NCBI GenBank assembly: GCA_903938485.1
Contig: CAJADF010000108.1
Coordinates: forward strand, 62,001 to 126,000
From: an uncultured Methylococcaceae bacterium
Lineage (GTDB): Bacteria; Pseudomonadota; Gammaproteobacteria; Methylococcales; Methylomonadaceae
Direction of reading: 5' to 3'
Length of the DNA stretch: 64,000 nt
Below the pieces are notes generated by a model, which saw only the letters and a list, made by a program, of their open reading frames with translations, made no database searches and had not been told where the DNA came from. Of this stretch, positions 1-9,616 are shown in pieces. The position numbers were made by a program, and so were the translations under genes. How positions within the stretch are numbered: position 1 is the first letter of the stretch; the number at the start of each line of letters is the position of its first letter.

Positions 1-487
1 TCGCATGGATAGGCAGCAATACATAGAACAAACCTTGCTGAGATAACAAACGATTAACACAACAAATCAAATCTTCAAACGGTAACTGATCGGTATGTCT
101 GGCGGTATTTCTTAACTGATTATAAGCCTTGCTGTGATCTGTAAAAAAAGGTGGGTTACAGATAATAAGATCATATTGGGCAATGCTATGAGCTGCAAAA
201 CTTTGTATATCCGCATGTAAAGCCTCAAGTTGCTCTGCCCAAGGGCTGTTTTTAAAGTTTAATACGGCTTCTTCATAAGCGGGCAACGTTAACTCAACCG
301 CAGTTATTTGTCCTGCACCCAACTGGGCACCCATTAATGACAACAGCCCCGTTCCGGTACCAATATCCAGCAGACTATCGCCTTGTTTTACAGGCGCCAT
401 AGCACCGAACAGCACCGCATCGGTACACACCTTCATGGCAGAGTTTTCTTGTATCACCGAAAACTGCTGAAACCTGAATACAGACAT
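1..487 (-). CDS. trmN6: tRNA1(Val) adenine-37 N6-methyltransferase (partial, C-terminus outside window)
   Basis: Read on the complement from an ATG at 487; the frame is open to base 1, so the 3' part lies outside the window. The translation begins MSVFRFQQFSVIQENSAMKV and carries the SAM-binding glycine motif DIGTGTGLLSLM around residues 41-52. It then has the N-P-P-F motif (about residue 110) typical of N6-adenine methyltransferases. The 'FRFQQF...AMKV.TDA' opening is characteristic of the YfiC/TrmN6 family, which modifies A37 of tRNA-Val. Only about 162 residues are visible; the family is usually about 240. Confidence 0.85.
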   Translation of the reverse strand, partial: MSVFRFQQFSVIQENSAMKVCTDAVLFGAMAPVKQGDSLLDIGTGTGLLSLMGAQLGAGQITAVELTLPAYEEAVLNFKNSPWAEQLEALHADIQSFAAHSIAQYDLIICNPPFFTDHSKAYNQLRNTARHTDQLPFEDLICCVNRLLSQQGLFYVLLPIHA

Positions 488-551
488 TTAAAACCGTAGT
501 TAAATTAACAATAATAATTACTTATATTAAATAGCACTACCCAAGCAATCT

Positions 552-2285
552 CTAAAGTTTAAAAAGTGGCTCTAAACCATTATCTACTGTCTCTTTTATA
601 GCCCCTCTAGCTTTATTTTCTGTAAAGGCTTGGAACAATTTCTTGCCTTCCCATTGGGTGCTTTCCTTGCCATATAAGGTTTGATTAAGCAGTACTATTT
701 CATCTCTTAAGCGTGCATCACAAAACCCAGCCAAAGCGCCTAAATTATTAGTATCAAACTTATGATTTCCCCAGATTAATAAGGCATCTTTAGCAGCAAG
801 TGCGTCGTTATTAGCACAAGCCTGTTTTAAATTTTTTATCGCTGCTTTTAAACTTAAAAAAGCTTCGTCTTCCAGAACAATGACTTTATCTGCCTTACGT
901 TTCCTTAAAAATAACACGATAGTTGTTAACCAACCTATTGCCAAAAAAACCGAAACCCATAACCAAACTTTAGTTTGTTCATAACTTTCTATTAGATTCG
1001 TACTATCAATTTTTGGCGTTTCAACCGAAGTTAAAGGTGTTACTGGTATTGACGCTGGCTTAACTTCAGATTCAGTTTGAGTCGCCACCTCAGCACTGCT
1101 TAAAATAACTTCGGGTATTTTTGCTATCTCTAAGGTCTGGCTTTTGGTATTAAACCACGGGATTTCAATGGCTGGTAAATTAAAGTTGCCCGCTTTTGAA
1201 GGAATCAATGCAATTTTTTCTTCTCTAAATGCAATCAAACCATCTACTTTTTTCTGTTCTTGTAAGACCGGCTGATCAGGATACGCTTTCAATTGCTCTG
1301 ATGTTTCTGTGGTATTTAATTCAGGTAATTGTCCAACGGTCGTGCCTTTAGCCACTAAACTTAAGGTTCTAGTAATAGGCTCTCCCACTTTTAACTTAGA
1401 GATATCACCTGACCATTCTTGTTTTAAAACTAATTGCTCCGCGGATAACCAATGAGTTCCTTTAAATTCTGCGGGAGCCGGTTTAACATCTAAAGTTATT
1501 GATTTTGATTCAACTCGCTTAGTTTTACCCATTTGAGAATTAAAAAAAGGATTAAAACCTTGAGCATTATTAACTAATATTTCTGCAGTTAAAACCAAGG
1601 GTTTAATAGTTAATTTACCGCTTTTTTGAGGGAAAAAAGCATATTTACGTTCTGTAACAGAATAATTAACACCGTTAACTTGCGTATTATAATTACTATC
1701 TTCTCCCAATCGTTCTATCACAGCATCGGATAATTCAGGTTCATTTAAACGAGCTTGAGAAATAGTAACCTTAGTATATAAGCGCATAGTATAAAAAACT
1801 TGCGATTGTATATAAGGATTTTCTGGCGTTACTTCAACTTCTATAAATAAATCTTCATCTGTATCCATTTGTTTTTTAGTCGACTTATCCGTCACCAAAA
1901 TAGTCGAAGATGGACTAATATCCTTGCCAAATTTAATAGGGGGTATCACTAAACTACCCACCTGCTTAGCCATTACGGTTAACATCCACTGCACAACCTT
2001 AGTTGACTTACCATTTACCCAAGAAGAACTAGAGCTATTACTCTGATTAATGATGACAAAATCTTGTTCTAGAGGACTAAAATCAGGATCATCATCAGGT
2101 GATTGCAATGCTGTATAAGTTATCTGAAAATAATCATCAACCACCACGGGATTACGATCAACCGAAACCCTAATTTCAGCAGCATAAATATTCTGAGTTC
2201 CCCAAATTACTATGAACAGAAAAATCAAAGCATTAAATAAGCTAATTTTAATATCAGTTTTAAAAAATTGTTTAATAGTTATCAT
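552..2285 (-). CDS. batD: BatD-like oxygen-tolerance membrane protein
   Basis: 577 residues with an N-terminal membrane/signal segment (about 12-35), a long beta-rich periplasmic region and one transmembrane helix near residue 450 followed by a basic cytoplasmic tail. The opening of the mature part (AEIRVSVDRNPVVVDDYFQI) and the repeated immunoglobulin-like blocks match the BatD family (PF13584). BatD proteins normally sit at the end of bat operons with MoxR, BatA/BatB (VWA) and BatC (TPR) genes. Here no bat partner is adjacent: the next gene upstream runs the other way. The role in aerotolerance or envelope stress is family knowledge and poorly defined. Confidence 0.8.
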   Translation of the reverse strand: MITIKQFFKTDIKISLFNALIFLFIVIWGTQNIYAAEIRVSVDRNPVVVDDYFQITYTALQSPDDDPDFSPLEQDFVIINQSNSSSSSWVNGKSTKVVQWMLTVMAKQVGSLVIPPIKFGKDISPSSTILVTDKSTKKQMDTDEDLFIEVEVTPENPYIQSQVFYTMRLYTKVTISQARLNEPELSDAVIERLGEDSNYNTQVNGVNYSVTERKYAFFPQKSGKLTIKPLVLTAEILVNNAQGFNPFFNSQMGKTKRVESKSITLDVKPAPAEFKGTHWLSAEQLVLKQEWSGDISKLKVGEPITRTLSLVAKGTTVGQLPELNTTETSEQLKAYPDQPVLQEQKKVDGLIAFREEKIALIPSKAGNFNLPAIEIPWFNTKSQTLEIAKIPEVILSSAEVATQTESEVKPASIPVTPLTSVETPKIDSTNLIESYEQTKVWLWVSVFLAIGWLTTIVLFLRKRKADKVIVLEDEAFLSLKAAIKNLKQACANNDALAAKDALLIWGNHKFDTNNLGALAGFCDARLRDEIVLLNQTLYGKESTQWEGKKLFQAFTENKARGAIKETVDNGLEPLFKL

Positions 2286-2390
2286 GTTTTCTAATCGTTA
2301 AATTATTTTACTTCGTGTAAAGCAGATTGGACAAAGCATACGGTTTAAAGTGCCGTAAATCAATGCAAGTCTAAGAGCAGTTAATTAAAT

Positions 2391-2483
2391 TTATTGGGGA
2401 AACCCTGTAATAGCAAGAAATGGAATTAGCAATAAAATAACTAGTACAATAGCTATAAAGTATACGTAAAGTTTCATCTTCAT
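2391..2483 (-). CDS. Predicted small membrane peptide (30 aa)
   Basis: A short reading frame missed by usual length cut-offs. On the complement a GGAG sequence (2487-2490) precedes two in-frame ATGs (2483 and 2477). The peptide starts MKMKLYVYFIAIVLVILLLI and ends ITGFPQ, so it is essentially one hydrophobic helix with a basic N-terminus. It lies in the 308-nt gap between batD and the divergent glycosyltransferase gene, 105 nt upstream of batD, and could be its leader. No family recognised. Coding status is inferred from the ribosome-binding site and the composition only. Confidence 0.45.
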   Translation of the reverse strand: MKMKLYVYFIAIVLVILLLIPFLAITGFPQ

Positions 2484-2593
2484 TTACTCCATTGATTATG
2501 TTAATGTTAGTTTTTCCGAATGCTCACACACAAATACTTTGCAACACCATGAATTTTATATTCATTAAATGAATAAAACAAAAATAAACAGCA

Positions 2594-4120
2594 ATGCTTA
2601 TAAAAATAAGTCAAGTTATCAATAAAAATATCATCTCAATATTAGCTAGCTTATTTGTGTTACGAGCAAGTTATCTTTTTATCAACGGTCTTGATTTGAT
2701 AGGTGATGAAACCTATTACTGGGATTGGTCACGAAAACTGGATTGGTGTTACTACAGTAAACCTCCTATGGTTGCCTGGCTAATTCGTCTATTTACAGAA
2801 TTAGGCGGCAATAGTGCCGCTGTTGTCAGGTTACCCACGGTTTTTTTAGGCACAGTATTTTTAGCCTATTTCTATGCTACAACTAAAGCCATTTATAACG
2901 CACAAGCGGCGGCTCTAGCTTTATTAATTCTGTTAGCGACCCCTATTAATTTAATTGCTAACTTTATAATGACGATTGATGCGCCTCTATATTGCTTTTG
3001 GATGATCAGTCTTTATTACCTACATAACGGCCTATTTAAAAACAACTTTCAAAGCTGGTTTTGGGCTGGACTTGCTTCGGGAGCCGCATTACTAAGTAAA
3101 CAAGTTGCAGTAGTTATTCCGTTGATGTTAGTAGGATATTTATTAACGGATAAACAGCGCTATTCTTTATTTAAAAGAGAATTTCTTATTTATTTAGCAC
3201 CCATTATGGTGTGTATGATTCCAATAATATTATGGAACCAGAATCATGATTGGGTCATGTATGGCCACAGCAAAGGCCACTTTGTTACGGCAGAAAAACT
3301 AAGCCTAATTAAAAAATTAAGTCAAACATTCAGTGTATTACTTTATCAACTTTTACTCCTTACACCGATTTTCGCAATTTTATTAACCATTAACAGCTTT
3401 AAACTCACTCTAAAACTTAAAAAATTATCTGAGCAAGAACAATTCTTAGTATGGATGGGGCCTGTTTTATTAATCGGATTTATCGCACTCAATTGCTTAC
3501 AAAAAACCCAAGGCAACTGGCCTATGCCATTTTATTTTACGGGTATTATATTGTTAAGTGGTCAGTCGCAATTAGGACTGTGGCAAAAGTCTATTAAGTA
3601 CGGATTGATATTGGGTTATTTAATGGTCATCTTGACTTATGCTCTACCGGTATTAATTAAGAATTTTAATCTACAAAATACCGCGATTGATCCCACTTAT
3701 CGCTTTAGACATACCCAAGGATTTGTGAATAGCATTGTGGCAGAAAGCCAAAAACAATCAATTGACGCTAAGCCGGACTTTTTCTTAACAGTTGGGCATC
3801 GCTACTTAACCAGTCAACTGGCCTTTTATCTACCTGATCATCCTCAAGTCTATCGTTATGAAGATAAGGGAGGTGTCTATTCTCAATACGAAGTATGGCC
3901 TGGCCCCACCCAATTTATAGGTAAGACGGCTTTTGTTATCTCTGAACTCAATGGAAAAAACATACCCCATGAGCTAAAAGATATTTTTACTCACTTTAGA
4001 AAAGTAGGTGAAGCGGTTAACCCCAATGACAATACGAAAGTTTATACTTTGTTTATCGGTGAAGGTCTTAAATCATGGCCTGCTAAAGCCGTCGAACAAA
4101 AACAAAACGAAGCTGAATGA
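2594..4120 (+). CDS. ArnT-like family 39 glycosyltransferase
   Basis: 508 residues, polytopic inner-membrane protein. After the first helix comes the catalytic-loop signature of GT-C/PMT family 39 enzymes, DETYYWDWS followed by YYSKPPM (about residues 38-60), with the acidic D-E pair expected to act in transfer. These enzymes move a sugar from a polyprenyl-phosphate donor to a lipid or protein on the periplasmic side; ArnT adds aminoarabinose to lipid A. The next gene, a PAP2 phosphatase, overlaps by 4 nt, which fits a role in lipid A or polyprenyl-lipid modification. The exact sugar and acceptor cannot be told. Confidence 0.8.
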   Translation: MLIKISQVINKNIISILASLFVLRASYLFINGLDLIGDETYYWDWSRKLDWCYYSKPPMVAWLIRLFTELGGNSAAVVRLPTVFLGTVFLAYFYATTKAIYNAQAAALALLILLATPINLIANFIMTIDAPLYCFWMISLYYLHNGLFKNNFQSWFWAGLASGAALLSKQVAVVIPLMLVGYLLTDKQRYSLFKREFLIYLAPIMVCMIPIILWNQNHDWVMYGHSKGHFVTAEKLSLIKKLSQTFSVLLYQLLLLTPIFAILLTINSFKLTLKLKKLSEQEQFLVWMGPVLLIGFIALNCLQKTQGNWPMPFYFTGIILLSGQSQLGLWQKSIKYGLILGYLMVILTYALPVLIKNFNLQNTAIDPTYRFRHTQGFVNSIVAESQKQSIDAKPDFFLTVGHRYLTSQLAFYLPDHPQVYRYEDKGGVYSQYEVWPGPTQFIGKTAFVISELNGKNIPHELKDIFTHFRKVGEAVNPNDNTKVYTLFIGEGLKSWPAKAVEQKQNEAE

Positions 4121-4821
4121 ACAATCATAAATTAGCGTTACGTTGGCGTGAATTAAGCATCCTTGGGGTGCTAATCTTAATCACTACCCCCGTTTTTTGG
4201 CTTACTGATCTTGATCAACAAGTTTCAGCCTTATTCTATCGCCCTAATGAATCAGATAGTACTTGGCCTTGGAAAGACTGGTGGTTATGGCGGTATTTAT
4301 TTGATTATGCAGATGCTTTTATCAGAATTATTAGCATCGGAATGCTAAGTGCTTTTGGCTTGAGTTATATACTACCTAAGTTAAAAACAGCACGCAGAGC
4401 TTTAGCTTATTTGTTATTAGTCATTTTAATAGGCCCAGGGTTAATAGTTAATCTGGTGTTTAAAGATCACTGGGGACGCGCAAGACCCGTGCACATTACA
4501 GAGTTTGGTGGGCAATTTAACTACACGCCACCTCTTAAGATGGGTCATACGCCCGACAAATCTTTCCCCTGCGGTCATTGCTCTGTGGGCTTTATGTTTT
4601 TTGCTTTGTATTTCTTATCTCGCAAGCATAAACGCTATTATTTAGCGATTACCCTTGCTGTTAGCTTTGCGCTGGCGCTAGCTAGGCTGTCTGCGGGCGG
4701 GCATTTTTTATCAGATATATTATGGTCAGGTTATTTGGTATTTTTTGTGAGTTGGCTGCTTTATTACCAATGGTATTTAAAACCCGAAAACTTAAAAACG
4801 TTTAAAACCAAGCTTCAATAA
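4117..4821 (+). CDS. PAP2-family membrane phosphatase
   Basis: 234 residues with about six predicted membrane helices and all three PAP2 phosphatase motifs: K116-x6-R123-P124, PCGHC at 151-155 (H154) and R190...GGH196-FLSD200. The usual PSGH is PCGH here. Family members (LpxE, LpxT, PgpB) act on lipid phosphates at the periplasmic face. The start ATG overlaps the stop of the glycosyltransferase gene (ATGA), so the two are translationally coupled and probably act on the same lipid. The 3' end overlaps the convergent kinase gene by 20 bp. Confidence 0.85.
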   Translation: MNNHKLALRWRELSILGVLILITTPVFWLTDLDQQVSALFYRPNESDSTWPWKDWWLWRYLFDYADAFIRIISIGMLSAFGLSYILPKLKTARRALAYLLLVILIGPGLIVNLVFKDHWGRARPVHITEFGGQFNYTPPLKMGHTPDKSFPCGHCSVGFMFFALYFLSRKHKRYYLAITLAVSFALALARLSAGGHFLSDILWSGYLVFFVSWLLYYQWYLKPENLKTFKTKLQ

Positions 4822-5704
4822 ACGCCTGGTAAAACCCTATCTCTTTAAAAGTTGCGCCGCGTTGTGTGACTGATGCGGATGCAAAACTTTGCGCGCTGGT
4901 CATAGTGAGTAACAAAGGCCAATCATTTAATAAACCCAGCAATAAAACTGCCGCAAAAGCGTCACCTGCACCCACGGTATCAACTACATTAAAATCACCT
5001 GCCGGCTTTACCTCGACAAACTCCCCTGAGTTGCTTAAGGCGCTAGCCCCCTGCTCACCAGAGGTAACAATCAAAGTCTCTAAGTTATATAAACTTAAAA
5101 CCTCTTGCATAGTGTCTTTTAGATTGTTACTAAGCGTCACTAATTGTCTTAACTCGTCTATATTCAGCTTAACCCAATCTGCTTGCTGTAAGTTTTGCTC
5201 AATCGCTGTTTTTTTCCACCATGGGGCGCGTAAATTAACATCTAAAAAGACTTTACCCTGATGCCTATTTAGTAAAGTATCCAATGCTTGCGCAGAAACA
5301 GTATGTCTTAAGGCTAAACTGCCATGATAAATCACATCATAAGCTTTTGATAAATCAAATTGGTTTGCATCGATAAAGTCATATGCCTGCTGATCTAAAA
5401 TATCGTAACTCGGCTCACCGCTATTTATTTGTATAGCCACTTTACCCGAGGGATAAAGTGTATCCACTTGTAGACCTGAAAGAGACATGCCCCAGGCTTT
5501 CATAGCAGTTTGAATATCAGCACCTATCTGATCAGAACCCACTTTACTAATAAATCGGGGTGATTGCCCAAAAGCCTGTAAATGCCAAGCGACATTAAAA
5601 GGTGCGCCGCCCAGTATCTTCTGACCATCAGGAAATTGATCAATTAATACCTCACCAAACAGAGCGATTGATGGTTTAGAAACAGTAGTTTTAAGTTGGC
5701 TCAT
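4802..5704 (-). CDS. PfkB-family carbohydrate kinase (fructokinase-like)
   Basis: 300 residues. The N-terminal PfkB signature (GGAPFNVAWHLQAFG, about residues 32-46) and the C-terminal catalytic motif DTVGAGDAF (about 242-250, with the catalytic Asp) are intact. Such kinases phosphorylate fructose or related sugars; in methanotrophs fructokinases often belong to sucrose turnover, but no sucrose genes lie here, so the substrate is unassigned. The MOSC gene lies 2 nt upstream and is probably co-transcribed. The 3' end overlaps the PAP2 gene tail to tail. Confidence 0.85.
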   Translation of the reverse strand: MSQLKTTVSKPSIALFGEVLIDQFPDGQKILGGAPFNVAWHLQAFGQSPRFISKVGSDQIGADIQTAMKAWGMSLSGLQVDTLYPSGKVAIQINSGEPSYDILDQQAYDFIDANQFDLSKAYDVIYHGSLALRHTVSAQALDTLLNRHQGKVFLDVNLRAPWWKKTAIEQNLQQADWVKLNIDELRQLVTLSNNLKDTMQEVLSLYNLETLIVTSGEQGASALSNSGEFVEVKPAGDFNVVDTVGAGDAFAAVLLLGLLNDWPLLLTMTSAQSFASASVTQRGATFKEIGFYQAFIEAWF

Positions 5705-5706
5705 GA

Positions 5707-6531
5707 TTATAAAGGCGGCTGTTGCTCACCTAGTTTATTAATGTGTACCACTTCCCCTACCGACAAAACTCCAGTTTGATTATGAATAGCATTCTGCCCA
5801 AAATACACTTTGTTTTGCCATTTACGGGTGTTATTAAGCGCAGTTAAAGGCGATTTTTCTATTAAGGCGGTTTCTGGGTCTATCGCAGGAATTGAACACC
5901 TTGAACAAGGCTTAGGTAATCTAAAGTCAATCTCCGCGATACGCACTTCACGCCAAGTATCTTCTGCATAAGCATCACAAGCTGATACCACTAAATTGGG
6001 TCTAAATCTTGCCATGGTCAATTGCAGATTTGCTGATTCATTTAATGCACACAAGGAGTTTTCGGAGACTAATAAAAACGGAAAACCATCTGAAAACGCA
6101 ACACTATCAGTGCGTAAGGCATAATCAGGGTCCACAATTCTTAAGCTGTCTTCTGGATGATAAACCAAGCGACTAGGGGTTTCTAGAAATACACTAAACC
6201 ATTGATCGACTTCTTTAGAAACACTTCTAGCTTGCCCAGTGTATTCCCAAACCGTCGCCTCTAGCCATTCACCTATTGCTGGCTTTAAAGAAATAGATAA
6301 ATCCGGCATAGCGGGTGCTGAAACAATTAACTGTTCAGCCAGAATAGCTGTTTTAATCAAAGCCATTTTGGGTAACTTACGCTGAGTTAAAAACTGGCCT
6401 TGCTCATCAATCAACATCCACTGCCTATCATACATTAACCCAGTTTTAACAACTGGCCATTGCTTAACACTGATACCGGCTAATGATTTAATGGGATATA
6501 AGATTATTTCACTTAAAAAACTTTGTATCAT
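5707..6531 (-). CDS. MOSC-domain protein (YcbX-like, without ferredoxin domain)
   Basis: 274 residues with the MOSC N-terminal beta-barrel (starting LSEIILYPIKSLAGI) followed by the MOSC core. The PKPCSRCSIPAID segment (about residues 210-222) supplies the cysteine that binds the molybdenum cofactor in this family. YcbX proteins reduce N-hydroxylated compounds using Moco and a C-terminal 2Fe-2S domain; that domain is absent here, so electrons would have to come from a separate partner. It lies 2 nt upstream of the kinase gene on the same strand. Confidence 0.8.
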   Translation of the reverse strand: MIQSFLSEIILYPIKSLAGISVKQWPVVKTGLMYDRQWMLIDEQGQFLTQRKLPKMALIKTAILAEQLIVSAPAMPDLSISLKPAIGEWLEATVWEYTGQARSVSKEVDQWFSVFLETPSRLVYHPEDSLRIVDPDYALRTDSVAFSDGFPFLLVSENSLCALNESANLQLTMARFRPNLVVSACDAYAEDTWREVRIAEIDFRLPKPCSRCSIPAIDPETALIEKSPLTALNNTRKWQNKVYFGQNAIHNQTGVLSVGEVVHINKLGEQQPPL

Positions 6532-6577
6532 GTGTAAATAGTATTTAGTTTAAAGTTATTAAAATATTTTATGGTTA

Positions 6578-7915
6578 ATGCAAACAATACAAAAAAATGT
6601 TATTCCGTTAAAATTACTGGCAATTAAACTTTACTGTGTTCAAGCGATGCGATTAGTTAAACACCCTACTCTAGCCCAAGGTTCTTATATTCTCATTACT
6701 TTTGTCTTTTACGCCGTTACTACCCTAGCATTTAATCTTAATGATGTTCAGGCGGCAACTAAACCAACTATTAAGGCGGCGGCTAAACAATCTATCAATA
6801 CTGCGGCTAAACAAAGTATCAATATCGCTTATTTAACACAAGAACAAAATCCGCCTGCTTCTCTATCTAATTTAGACCCTTTTATTAAAGAAAAAGGGGT
6901 TATTGGCGCAGAACTAGGTATTAATGATAACAATACGACCGGTGAATTTACTGGACAGCAATTTACCTTAAAAAAGTTTATTGTGCCAATAGACGGCAAT
7001 GTAAACGAGACCTTTACCAAAGAAATCAGTGGCCAATTTAAATATCTGATTGTTAATTTACCCGCGGCTCAACTCAAACCTTTAGCGGACTTACCTGTTG
7101 CAAAAGACCTGTTATTATTCGACGTAGGCACCAGCGACGATAGTCTGCGAAATGAAGAATGTCAGCGACATGTATTGCATTTATTACCCAGCCGAGCCAT
7201 GCGTGCAGATGCCTTAGCCCAATACATGATGAAAAAGCGTTGGACGCAATGGTTTTTAGTGATCGGACCTAACCCAGAAGATAAACTTTATGCGGAGGCT
7301 ATTAAACGGGCTGCTAAACGCTTTAACATGAAAATAATCGCCGAAAAAACCTGGGAACACACCTACGATGCCAGACGTACTGCCCAATCTGATGTCGCGG
7401 TATTTAGCCAAACCGAAGACCCTTATGATGTGTTAGTGGTGGCTGATGAACAAGGCCAGTTTGGTGAATATTTAGATTATCGTACTTGGATTCCCAGACC
7501 CGTTATCGGTACTCAAGGCCTTATTGCTACGCCTTGGCATAAAACCCATGAACAATGGGGGGCCGTGCAAATACAGCATCGCTTCTTAGAAAAAGCAGGC
7601 CGTTGGATGGAAGAACAAGACTACAGCGCCTATTTAGCGATAAGAGCCATCGGTGAAGCCGCTACACGCACCCAAAGCAACGAACTCTCTAAACTCAAAG
7701 ACTATATTTTTAGCGATAGTTTTACCTTAAACGGTTACACCGGTACGCCTTTATCCTTTAGGGCATGGGATGGCCAATTACGCCAACCCATATTATTAGC
7801 GGCACCGCGCTCTTTAGTGGCCGTTGCGCCTATTGATGGTTTTTTACACCCCAAAACCGAACTCGATACCTTAGGCTATGATCAGCCTGAGTCACATTGC
7901 CAATGGAATAAATAA
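6578..7915 (+). CDS. PQQ-associated ABC transporter substrate-binding protein
   Basis: 445 residues. A hydrophobic segment at about 34-52 followed by an Ala-rich stretch suggests an export signal after a long N-terminus; a later start at residue 24 (6647) is also possible, and neither has a good ribosome-binding site. The rest has the periplasmic-binding type I fold expected for this family (INIAYLTQEQNPP..., then a second domain ending GYDQPESHCQWNK). Order and type of the following genes (beta-propeller, ATPase, permease) match the conserved cassette found with PQQ-dependent alcohol dehydrogenases. The ligand is unknown. A short alanine-rich duplication (AAKQSIN twice) lies at residues 68-82. 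Confidence 0.75.
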   Translation: MQTIQKNVIPLKLLAIKLYCVQAMRLVKHPTLAQGSYILITFVFYAVTTLAFNLNDVQAATKPTIKAAAKQSINTAAKQSINIAYLTQEQNPPASLSNLDPFIKEKGVIGAELGINDNNTTGEFTGQQFTLKKFIVPIDGNVNETFTKEISGQFKYLIVNLPAAQLKPLADLPVAKDLLLFDVGTSDDSLRNEECQRHVLHLLPSRAMRADALAQYMMKKRWTQWFLVIGPNPEDKLYAEAIKRAAKRFNMKIIAEKTWEHTYDARRTAQSDVAVFSQTEDPYDVLVVADEQGQFGEYLDYRTWIPRPVIGTQGLIATPWHKTHEQWGAVQIQHRFLEKAGRWMEEQDYSAYLAIRAIGEAATRTQSNELSKLKDYIFSDSFTLNGYTGTPLSFRAWDGQLRQPILLAAPRSLVAVAPIDGFLHPKTELDTLGYDQPESHCQWNK

Positions 7916-7916
7916 A

Positions 7917-8879
7917 ATGCAGTATCACTCTTTAAAATGGCTGTTAGCCTTAAGTCTTATTAGCACCGCTCACGCTGAAAATGTCTTTGTCACCCTAGAA
8001 AAAGATAATGCTTTAGCCATCGTAGACCCCATCGAAGGCAAATTACTTAAAACAGTTCCAGTCGGACAAAGACCTCGCGGGATTGCACTGAGCCCAGATA
8101 ACAAACACCTGTATATTGCGACCAGTGACGACAATACGATTAAAGTATTTGACGCTAACACCTTTAAAGAACTAGGTAAGCTACCCTCAGGTAAAGACCC
8201 CGAAACTTTTGCCTTAAATCCTGCTGGCGACAAGATGTATGTGTCTAATGAAGACGATAGCTTAGTCACCGTGATTGATATCAAAAACAAAAAGGTGCTT
8301 AAGCAGATTAAAGTCGGCGTTGAGCCTGAAGGCATTACCGTCAGTCCCGATAATCAATGGCTAATTAGTGTGTCAGAAACCACCAACATGGTGCATTGGA
8401 TTGATACTAAAACCAATACTATAGTCGCTAATACTTTAGTAGATTCACGCCCACGAGCGGCTAGTTTTACGGCCGATAGTCAACAACTCTGGGTGACCTC
8501 AGAAATGGCAGGCACGCTACTAATTATTGATAGCCAATCTAAACAAATCATCAAAACCGTTAACTTTGATGTGCCCGGCATTACCAACGATAAGATTCAA
8601 CCGGTCGGTGTAATTATTGATAAGGATCGCAATAAAGGCTATGTCGCCTTAGGCCCTGCTAATCGCGTTGCCGTGATTAATGCCAAAACCTATGAAGTTG
8701 AAAAAGTATTATTAGTCGGGCAACGCGTGTGGAATTTAGCTTTCTCACCTGATCAAAAACGCCTCTATACCACTAACGGCACCAGTAACGATATTTCATT
8801 AATTGATATTGAAAGCCAAACAGTCACTAAATCGGTCGGTGTAGGCACTTATCCTTGGGGTGTAGTAGCAAAACCATGA
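7917..8879 (+). CDS. PQQ-associated YVTN beta-propeller protein
   Basis: 320 residues from the ATG at 7917, one base after the preceding stop; this start gives a clean signal peptide (MQYHSLKWLLALSLISTAHA). An upstream in-frame ATG at 7878 would overlap the previous gene and lack a signal. The mature part is built of about seven 40-residue YVTN/NHL-like blades (for example GKLLKTVPVGQRPRGIALSP and later equivalents). Such propellers accompany this ABC cassette and are thought to act in the periplasm; their role is not established. The stop overlaps the ATPase start by 4 nt. Confidence 0.8.
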   Translation: MQYHSLKWLLALSLISTAHAENVFVTLEKDNALAIVDPIEGKLLKTVPVGQRPRGIALSPDNKHLYIATSDDNTIKVFDANTFKELGKLPSGKDPETFALNPAGDKMYVSNEDDSLVTVIDIKNKKVLKQIKVGVEPEGITVSPDNQWLISVSETTNMVHWIDTKTNTIVANTLVDSRPRAASFTADSQQLWVTSEMAGTLLIIDSQSKQIIKTVNFDVPGITNDKIQPVGVIIDKDRNKGYVALGPANRVAVINAKTYEVEKVLLVGQRVWNLAFSPDQKRLYTTNGTSNDISLIDIESQTVTKSVGVGTYPWGVVAKP

Positions 8880-9616
8880 ACACACAAACAGCTCTATCCA
8901 TTGAAGATTTAAGTTTTTCTTATAGCGGTAAAAAAGCCCTAGACCAGATTAGTTTTACTATTAATGCGGGGGAGTGTACGATTTTACTGGGGCCTAATGG
9001 CGCAGGTAAATCTACCCTCTTTTCATTAATAACCCGTTTATACGATACGCATGCCGGTCGTATCGAATTATGTGGCTTTGATATCCAAAAAGATACGCGT
9101 CATGCGCTAGCCAAACTTGGGGTGGTTTTTCAACAAACGACCTTAGACATGGACTTAAGCGTTGAGCAAAATCTGCATTATCACACCGCGTTGCATGGTT
9201 TAAGTAAGAAAGTTGCTCAACAACGCATTCAGCAAGAACTCGAACGCTTAAATATGGTTGACAGACGCTTTGAGAAAATACGCCAATTAAATGGCGGCCA
9301 TCGCCGTCGAGTAGAAATCGCCAGAGCCTTATTACATAAACCGGCTCTATTATTACTGGATGAACCGACTGTTGGCTTAGACGTACCCAGTCGCTTAGCC
9401 ATTGTTGAATATGTACATCAACTGGCTAAAGAAGAAAATCTAGCTGTGTTATGGGCCAGTCACTTAATTGATGAAATCTATCCTGATGACCATTTGATTG
9501 TGTTACATAAAGGTCAAATTAAAGCCAAAGGTACCGTCGATGCAGTGTTAGAAAGCACTCAAACGACTGCAATTAAAGATGCCTTTTATAATTTAACGCA
9601 AGGAGAGCACGCATGA
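8876..9616 (+). CDS. PQQ-associated ABC transporter ATP-binding protein
   Basis: 246 residues from the ATG at 8876, which overlaps the propeller stop as ATGA; a start 21 nt upstream is less likely. Walker A GPNGAGKST, signature LNGGHRRRVEIARALL (variant of LSGGQ with Asn for Ser) and Walker B LLLLDEPTVGLD are all present. It should power export or lipid-linked transport through the permease encoded next. It closely resembles the ATPase of cassettes found beside quinoprotein alcohol dehydrogenases. Confidence 0.88.
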   Translation: MNTQTALSIEDLSFSYSGKKALDQISFTINAGECTILLGPNGAGKSTLFSLITRLYDTHAGRIELCGFDIQKDTRHALAKLGVVFQQTTLDMDLSVEQNLHYHTALHGLSKKVAQQRIQQELERLNMVDRRFEKIRQLNGGHRRRVEIARALLHKPALLLLDEPTVGLDVPSRLAIVEYVHQLAKEENLAVLWASHLIDEIYPDDHLIVLHKGQIKAKGTVDAVLESTQTTAIKDAFYNLTQGEHA

